Made by a program: the position numbers and the translations under genes. Under the pieces are notes generated by a model. That model saw only the letters and a list, made by a program, of their open reading frames with translations. It was not told the origin of the DNA and did no database searches. DNA of 64,000 nucleotides, taken from contig CABUSH010000004.1 of assembly GCA_902494195.1 (NCBI GenBank), forward strand, positions 47,031 to 111,030, read 5' to 3'. The DNA comes from an uncultured Collinsella sp. (GTDB lineage: Bacteria; Actinomycetota; Coriobacteriia; Coriobacteriales; Coriobacteriaceae). Of this stretch, positions 59,683-64,000 are shown in pieces. Within the stretch, counting starts at the first letter, position 1. Each line of letters opens with the position of its first letter.

Positions 59683-61077
59683 ATGTGCAATGTTTCGCTC
59701 AACGGTACTCAACCGTCCGATGCGTCCCTGCGCGTCCTGCGCGCGCTTGAGGCGGCTGGTCTTGAGGCTTGGTACGTGGGTGGTTGGGTGCGCGACGCCC
59801 TGATGGGGTGCCCCAGCCACGATGTTGATATGTGCTGTAGCGGCCTGTGGCAGGAGTCCAAAGCGGCGCTCGAGGCCGCCGGCATCGCGGTTGTGGAGTC
59901 GGGCATTAAATTTGGCGGAATCACGGCTATTTCCGATGGCGAGCGTATCGAGGTCACCACGTACCGTCTGGATGGCTTTTACACCGATGGTCGCCATCCC
60001 CAGAGTGTGGAACGTGCCGCCTCGCTCGAGGACGATCTGGCGCGCCGCGACTTTACCGTCAACGCCATGGCCTGGCATCCCGAGCGCGGGCTTGTCGACC
60101 GCTACGACGGCCAGGGTGACTTGGAGCGCAAGCTGATTCGCGCTGTCGGCGATCCCAAGCGTCGCTTTAACGAGGACGCCCTTCGCATGCTGCGTGCGGT
60201 ACGCTTTGCCTGCCGCCTGGACTTTATGATTGAGCCCGAGACAAAGCGCGCGCTTGCTGAGTGTGCGCCGTTGCTCGATGCTGTGGCGCGCGAGCGTGTG
60301 GGTATTGAGCTCGAGGGCATTCTTTCGACCGGTCATGGGGGAGACGCGATGCTTCGCTATCCCGAGCTCATCTGTGCCTCTGTGCCCGAGTTGGCAGCGG
60401 GTCGCGGCTTTGATCAGCGAAGTGTCTATCATGCGTTTAACGTCTACGAGCATATCGCCCGTGTGCTGACGGTGGCGGGGGAGCTGGCGCTGTGTGACGG
60501 CGTCGCGCCCTCGTCGAGCCTGATGTGGGCGGCGTTTTTGCACGATGTGTCCAAGCCCGAGTGTTTCACGGTCGATCACGCCGGCAGCGGACACTTCTAC
60601 GGTCATCCCGAGCTCGGCGCCAAGAAAGCGCGCGTCATTATGGATCGCCTGGCGCTCTCGCACGACCTGGTGCGCGATGTGTGCCTGCTCATCAAATTTC
60701 ACGACAAGCCGCTGCGCCCCGAGCGCTCCTGCCTGCTCAATATGATGCGCGCGCTTTCGGGCGAGGGCGTCGACACGCCGCGTTTGATGGACGAACTCAT
60801 GGATCTTAAGCGTGCCGACACGCTCGGCAAGGCTCCGTCGTGCTTCTATTACGTCGAGACGATTGAGGAGATGCGCGCGATGGCGCACGAGCTACTGGAG
60901 GCGGGGGAGCCCTATACGCTCAAGATGCTCGCCATCAACGGCGGCGACCTGATCCGTGCCGGAGTCAAGCCCGGGCCGGAACTGGGGCAGCTACTCAACT
61001 CCGCCCTCGACGCCGTGATCGAAGACAAAATCCCCAACGAGCGCGAAGCTCTTTTGGTCCATCTCAACTTGAATTAG
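59683..61077 (+). CDS. cca: CCA tRNA nucleotidyltransferase with HD domain
   Basis: 464 residues. Class II nucleotidyltransferase head: YVGGWVRDALMGCPSHDVDMCC (about 25-46; GG and DxD motifs), then RRDFTVNAMA and EDALRMLRAVRFACRL; a downstream HD domain (AAFLHDVSKPECF, GHPELGAKKA, LIKFHD). Adds or repairs the 3' CCA of tRNAs; poly(A) polymerase activity is the alternative in this family. The tRNA-Glu genes nearby encode their CCA. Start at 59683 behind GCAGGAGG. Confidence 0.92.
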   Translation: MCNVSLNGTQPSDASLRVLRALEAAGLEAWYVGGWVRDALMGCPSHDVDMCCSGLWQESKAALEAAGIAVVESGIKFGGITAISDGERIEVTTYRLDGFYTDGRHPQSVERAASLEDDLARRDFTVNAMAWHPERGLVDRYDGQGDLERKLIRAVGDPKRRFNEDALRMLRAVRFACRLDFMIEPETKRALAECAPLLDAVARERVGIELEGILSTGHGGDAMLRYPELICASVPELAAGRGFDQRSVYHAFNVYEHIARVLTVAGELALCDGVAPSSSLMWAAFLHDVSKPECFTVDHAGSGHFYGHPELGAKKARVIMDRLALSHDLVRDVCLLIKFHDKPLRPERSCLLNMMRALSGEGVDTPRLMDELMDLKRADTLGKAPSCFYYVETIEEMRAMAHELLEAGEPYTLKMLAINGGDLIRAGVKPGPELGQLLNSALDAVIEDKIPNEREALLVHLNLN

Positions 61078-61141
61078 CTACCCAGTTTACCTGTGTGTTC
61101 CATAACCTGCCGACAATTTTTCGGCAATTTGGAATTTCTTC

Positions 61142-61170
61142 TTGCGCTGATGTTTTTTGTCCCGTAATAT
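61142..61170 (+). promoter_or_regulatory. Promoter of the tRNA-Glu pair
   Basis: -35 TTGCGC (61142-61147), 17-base spacer, -10 TAATAT (61165-61170), 35 bases before the first tRNA. A small hairpin TGCCGA/TCGGCA (61110-61128) upstream may end the cca transcript. Confidence 0.7.
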
Positions 61171-61204
61171 ATTTCTTCGCAGCACGGCAGTGCAGATGTC
61201 ATGT

Positions 61205-61281
61205 GGCCCGTTCGTCTAGCGGTTTAGGACGCCGCCCTCTCAAGGCGGAGATCACCAGTTCGAATCTGGTACGGGCTACCA
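61205..61281 (+). tRNA. tRNA-Glu (anticodon CTC), copy 1
   Basis: 77 bases including the encoded CCA. Acceptor GGCCCGT / ACGGGCT with a G-U first pair and discriminator A; D arm TCTAGCGGTTTAGGA; anticodon stem CCGCC/GGCGG with loop CTCTCAA giving anticodon CTC; T arm ACCAG TTCGAAT CTGGT. Reads GAG codons, which dominate in this GC-rich genome. Confidence 0.96.
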
Positions 61282-61303
61282 CTTCTTTTCTGCTGAGGTT
61301 TAT

Positions 61304-61380
61304 GGCCCGTTCGTCTAGCGGTTTAGGACGCCGCCCTCTCAAGGCGGAGATCACCAGTTCGAATCTGGTACGGGCTACCA
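61304..61380 (+). tRNA. tRNA-Glu (anticodon CTC), copy 2
   Basis: Identical to copy 1 over all 77 bases; the two are separated by 22 bases and probably cotranscribed from the promoter at 61142, ending at the terminator at 61391. Confidence 0.96.
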
Positions 61381-61390
61381 CGCATCTGAT

Positions 61391-61424
61391 ACCCGGTCTT
61401 CCCATGGAAGGTCGGGTTTTTTTA
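61391..61424 (+). terminator. Intrinsic terminator of the tRNA-Glu operon
   Basis: ACCCGGTCTTCC / GGAAGGTCGGGT around loop CAT (61391-61417), followed by TTTTTTT. Confidence 0.9.
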
Positions 61425-61531
61425 TTATCAAACAACCGTCTGCAATTCCCGTTTGAACCAGAGCTTTGCGTTCTGCTTATGGCCCTTGCGGGTACAATAT
61501 CCAAGATATTTTGACTGTTAGAAGGAGTCTC

Positions 61532-62839
61532 ATGACGGAGTCCTCTCAGCATACGTCTAAGCCCCAGGTCGAGGTTGAGGCCTCGGGCGGCGATGACAAT
61601 AAGAGTGCACGCCGCGGCGCCATCTTTATCGGCGTCGTGCTGGTTGGTTATATCGTCTATCTGGTGGTAACCGGGCAGATGGGACAGTTTTGGGCCGCTA
61701 TGTCGAGCGTCCAGGCGTCTTGGCTCGTTGTCGCGTGTCTTTGCATGTTCATGTATCTGTTCTTTGGCATTGTGGCCTATGCGATCGCTGTCTGGCTCGA
61801 CCCCAATTCACCCGTCGGCATCCGCGACCTGATCTCGGTCGAGGCGAGTGGCATCTTCTTTGGCAACCTGACGCCCATGATGATGGGCTCGACTCCTGCC
61901 CAGATCTACCGCCTGACCAAGGCGGGCCAAAATGTCGGCGAGGCCGGAGCCACGCAGTTCACGCGCTTTATCGTGTACCAGTTTGGCCTCGTTGCCTGGG
62001 GCGCTATCCTACTGCTTGCTCGCATGCCGTTTTTTGCCGAGCGCTATGGCGACATGACGCTGCTGTGCGTCTTTAGCTTTGGCGGGCACTGCTGCATCTT
62101 GCTGGGCATCTTCGCCGTCGCGCTCATGCCTAAGACCGTCACGCGCGTCGCCCATTGCATCATCAATTGGCTCGAGCGCATAGGTGTCTCGGCCACTAAG
62201 ATCGAGGGATGGCGCACGTTTGTCGACGGCGAGATCTACTCCTTCTCCGAGAAGTTCAAGCTTTCAGCCGGACATTTTTCTTCCATGCTGCTCACCGTGT
62301 TTATCACCATGCTGCAGCTCGCGTTTTTCTATCTGGTGCCGTATTTCCTGATGCTTGCCTTTGGCCACCACGAGGTCGACTTTTTCTCGGTCATGGCCGC
62401 GAGCGCCTTTGTCCAGCTTCTGAGCTCTGCGGTCCCCTTGCCCGGTGGAACTGGTGGTGCTGAGGGTGGCTTTGCATTGTTCTTGGGTCATTTCTTTGGG
62501 TCGGCTTCGACCGCCGGCTATCTGCTGTGGCGCCTCATTACGTTCATTGCGCCGACCATTTTGGCTGCGCCCCTGCTGGGCCTTAAGAGCCCCCACAACG
62601 AGAGCATCCATGCGCGCTGGGATCGCGTGATGCGCAAACTCGGCCGCACGTCTCAGACGCCCTCTGCGCCCACTAAGCCGCACCCCACGAATGCTGTTAC
62701 CGTTGATCCCAAGAAGCACGCTCAGAAGGCTTCTGGGGCCGCTAAGCCGGCTCATAAAGCCTATGTGCGCCAGACAGGCGATGGTATTCGCGTATCTCCG
62801 TCGGCACTCAATAAGAAGAAGCGCCCTAAGTCGCAGTAG
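61532..62839 (+). CDS. Flippase-like membrane protein (UPF0104/LPG synthase TM-region family)
   Basis: 435 residues with about eight TM helices between residues 30 and 345, including the family stretches FFGNLTPMMMGSTPAQIYRLTKAG and SSAVPLPGGTGGAEGGFALFLGHF, both hallmarks of the lysylphosphatidylglycerol synthetase/flippase TM domain. The soluble aminoacyltransferase domain of MprF is absent; the C-terminal 85 residues are a Lys/Pro/Ala-rich cytoplasmic tail. Probably moves a lipid or lipid-linked molecule. Start at 61532 behind GAAGGAG; TACAAT at 61493-61498 is a likely -10. Confidence 0.82.
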   Translation: MTESSQHTSKPQVEVEASGGDDNKSARRGAIFIGVVLVGYIVYLVVTGQMGQFWAAMSSVQASWLVVACLCMFMYLFFGIVAYAIAVWLDPNSPVGIRDLISVEASGIFFGNLTPMMMGSTPAQIYRLTKAGQNVGEAGATQFTRFIVYQFGLVAWGAILLLARMPFFAERYGDMTLLCVFSFGGHCCILLGIFAVALMPKTVTRVAHCIINWLERIGVSATKIEGWRTFVDGEIYSFSEKFKLSAGHFSSMLLTVFITMLQLAFFYLVPYFLMLAFGHHEVDFFSVMAASAFVQLLSSAVPLPGGTGGAEGGFALFLGHFFGSASTAGYLLWRLITFIAPTILAAPLLGLKSPHNESIHARWDRVMRKLGRTSQTPSAPTKPHPTNAVTVDPKKHAQKASGAAKPAHKAYVRQTGDGIRVSPSALNKKKRPKSQ

Positions 62840-62888
62840 GACAGTCGTGCGTTCTTCATGATGCGGGGCATATTTGTGCTGTATGGGG

Positions 62889-62912
62889 GATAATCCTCTT
62901 ACGTAGATTATC
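62889..62912 (+). promoter_or_regulatory. Palindromic operator candidate upstream of the TetR gene
   Basis: GATAATC (62889-62895) and GATTATC (62906-62912) are perfect inverted 7-mers separated by 10 bases, 44 bases before the TetR start; size and place fit a TetR-family autoregulatory operator. Confidence 0.5.
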
Positions 62913-62955
62913 TCTCATCTGTTGATGAATGCTCGCATATCGAAGGGACACGCCC

Positions 62956-63568
62956 ATGGCAACCAGCAAACCGCGTCTTGACCGCCGCATTGTTCGCAGC
63001 CGTAATGCCATCCTTTCCGCTTTCGAGCGCCTGCTCATGGAAAAGCCGCTGGCAGACATTACGGTGAGTGCCATCGCGCGCGAGGCCAATGTCGACCGCA
63101 AGACCTTCTACGTGCACTTTGGCACGGTTGACGGCCTGCTCGATGCCATTGCCGTCGATGTGGTGGAGATGATTGTCGACTCGGTCGAGAAAACGCTTGC
63201 TTCCATGGACGGTGACACCAACGAGCGCCACCCTGGGCGCGGCGGCGACCTTCTTTAAAACCGTAAACGAGGCGCTGTGCAACAACCTGGTGCTCAATCG
63301 TCAGCTGATCGAGAATATTCCGCTCGATGATTTTATGGCTCGTCTTCGTGCGCCGCTCGAGCACGAGATTGCCGAGCGCGATCTGCTGCCACAAGGTCTC
63401 AAGGACGAGATGTTCGATTACTATCTGGCGTTTTTGCTGTCGGGTATCATCGGCATCTATCGCACGTGGGCACTGTCTGACGGATCGGTTCCTATCGAGC
63501 GCGTCTCTGAGGTCGCCAACGATCTGACTCTCAACGGCCTGTCGAGTCTGGAATCTCGCTTGGACTAG
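62956..63568 (+). pseudogene. TetR/AcrR-family regulator interrupted by a frameshift
   Basis: Start at 62956 behind AAGGGA. The first frame encodes a TetR HTH domain (LDRRIVRSRNAILSAFERLL.., ITVSAIAREANVDRKTFYVHFGTVDGLLDAI) and runs into TAA at 63256. The rest of a TetR protein (FFKTVNEALCNNLVLN.., MFDYYLAFLLSGIIGIYRTW, ending SRLD) continues in the +1 frame to 63568. The switch must fall near 63205-63240, in the stretch rich in CGCC/GCGG. One inserted base, a sequencing error or (less likely) programmed shifting would explain it. Repaired, the protein would be about 203 residues, normal for the family. Confidence 0.75.
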
Positions 63569-63570
63569 GC

Positions 63571-63663
63571 CTAGTTGGGCTCGTCGGCGTGGAAATTCTT
63601 GTTCACGAGGTTCTCCGGCGCCTTGTAGACCTCGCCGGCGTAGGAGCTGTAGCCTGAGGATCC
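63571..63663 (-). pseudogene. Remnant of an IS3-family transposase (OrfB)
   Basis: Between two stop codons on the minus strand are 30 codons reading GYSSYAGEVYKAPENLVNKNFHADEPN. This matches the segment of IS3-family OrfB just before the integrase-core WxTDITEF motif, and ends at a TAG where the core should begin. Nothing else of the element is visible; it is a scar. Confidence 0.6.
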
Positions 63664-63689
63664 TTAAAATAAAGTCCAGTTTATCCTTC

Positions 63690-64000
63690 TCACTCTAATT
63701 GGGAATCCTCCGATGCGCCTTCGCACGCTCGCACGACCTCGATACCATGCGAGCGTGCGAACTCGACGAGCTCTGCGTTGCGGGCGTTTATGGTGCCGAA
63801 GGCGGCGGGGCACACAATAAGGCGCGCACAGTGGACGAGGAGCTCTTTGGCGCGGGCTATGGTTTTATCCCCGATCGGCTCTATCTCGATATCCGCTACC
63901 AGATCGACCTGCTGCGAATACTTCGCCACCTTGCGAAATCGCGGAATGTGGCTGTCATCATGTCCATCCACGAACTCGAGCTCGCGCAGAAAAGCGCCGA
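63690..64000 (-). CDS. Unknown protein, C-terminal part (runs off the window)
   Basis: About 103 residues are visible; the frame is still open at the right edge, so the start lies outside (a GTG at 63971 is inside but has no ribosome site). The segment is alpha/beta-like: LRELEFVDGHDDSHIPRF, VDLVADIEIEPIGDKTIARAKELL, ARLIVCPAAFGTINARNAELVEFARSHGIEVVRAC. No family recognised. Confidence 0.5.
   Translation of the reverse strand, partial: GAFLRELEFVDGHDDSHIPRFRKVAKYSQQVDLVADIEIEPIGDKTIARAKELLVHCARLIVCPAAFGTINARNAELVEFARSHGIEVVRACEGASEDSQLE

Noticed and set aside
1..64000. CRISPR arrays, prophage or complete defence systems
   Set aside because: No regularly spaced direct repeats, cas genes, phage structural genes, restriction-modification or known defence gene sets were found in either strand.

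Overview
The window is a GC-rich (by eye about 60% G+C), densely packed bacterial chromosome segment. It has the gene content of a gut actinomycete of the class Coriobacteriia, most like Collinsella. This is an inference from protein style, the mix of actinobacterial base composition with Firmicutes-type features (Ile T-box leader, B. subtilis-type ThyA, YloV/FakA next to recG, SigB-like locus) and the PTS/MATE repertoire; no database search was run. Almost everything is housekeeping and lies on the + strand in tightly coupled operons, with many 1, 4 and 8 base stop/start overlaps.

Layout. 1-8.4 kb: end of a FakA-like kinase, recG, rsmD, coaD, a DivIVA-like coiled-coil protein, YceD, rpmF, plsX, acpP, rnc, leading into smc-ftsY-ffh (to 14.3 kb). 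14.4-19.3 kb: a minus-strand DUF134/NifX-like regulator with a metal-binding tail and paired operators, then thyA-folA, an rRNA/tRNA methyltransferase and a MATE pump. 19.26-20.68 kb: one IS110-family insertion between the convergent MATE and cobO genes. 20.7-31.6 kb: cobO, ftsH, DUF523, an iron-type alcohol dehydrogenase, ileS behind an Ile T-box, lspA, rluD-like, a GT2 synthase. 31.6-38.3 kb: orphan prepilin peptidase, dgt-like HD hydrolase, rarA, then a DUF948/anti-sigma/sigma/PerM cluster. 38.4-51.7 kb: alaS-ruvX-mltG-yqeG-aroK-'aroB'-pepP-efp-asp23-nusB-xseB-tlyA-nadK-recN. 51.7-59.5 kb: a sugar phosphotransfer locus with a divergent RpiR regulator, PTS EIIBCA, HPr, enzyme I and two tandem PfkB kinases. 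59.6-64 kb: cca, two identical tRNA-Glu genes, a flippase-like membrane protein, a frameshifted TetR gene, an IS3-family remnant and a partial unknown gene running off the right end.

How they work together. The window covers ribosome and protein-export biogenesis (rpmF, rnc, ffh, ftsY, lspA, efp, nusB, rsmD, tlyA), phospholipid precursor supply (plsX, acpP), DNA repair (recG, rarA, recN, ruvX, xseB), folate/thymidylate (thyA, folA), and a self-contained fructose-type phosphotransfer route from enzyme I through HPr and EII to a 1-phosphofructokinase.

The most unusual items are: an AroB homologue that has lost all its metal ligands; an RsbW-like protein without the ATP-binding boxes beside a SigB-type sigma factor; the DUF134-NifX fusion with a Cys/His-rich tail and two perfect or near-perfect palindromes bracketing its promoter; and an IS110 element whose long structured 5' non-coding end is where a bridge RNA would lie. 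No CRISPR array, prophage, rRNA operon or complete novel defence system was seen.
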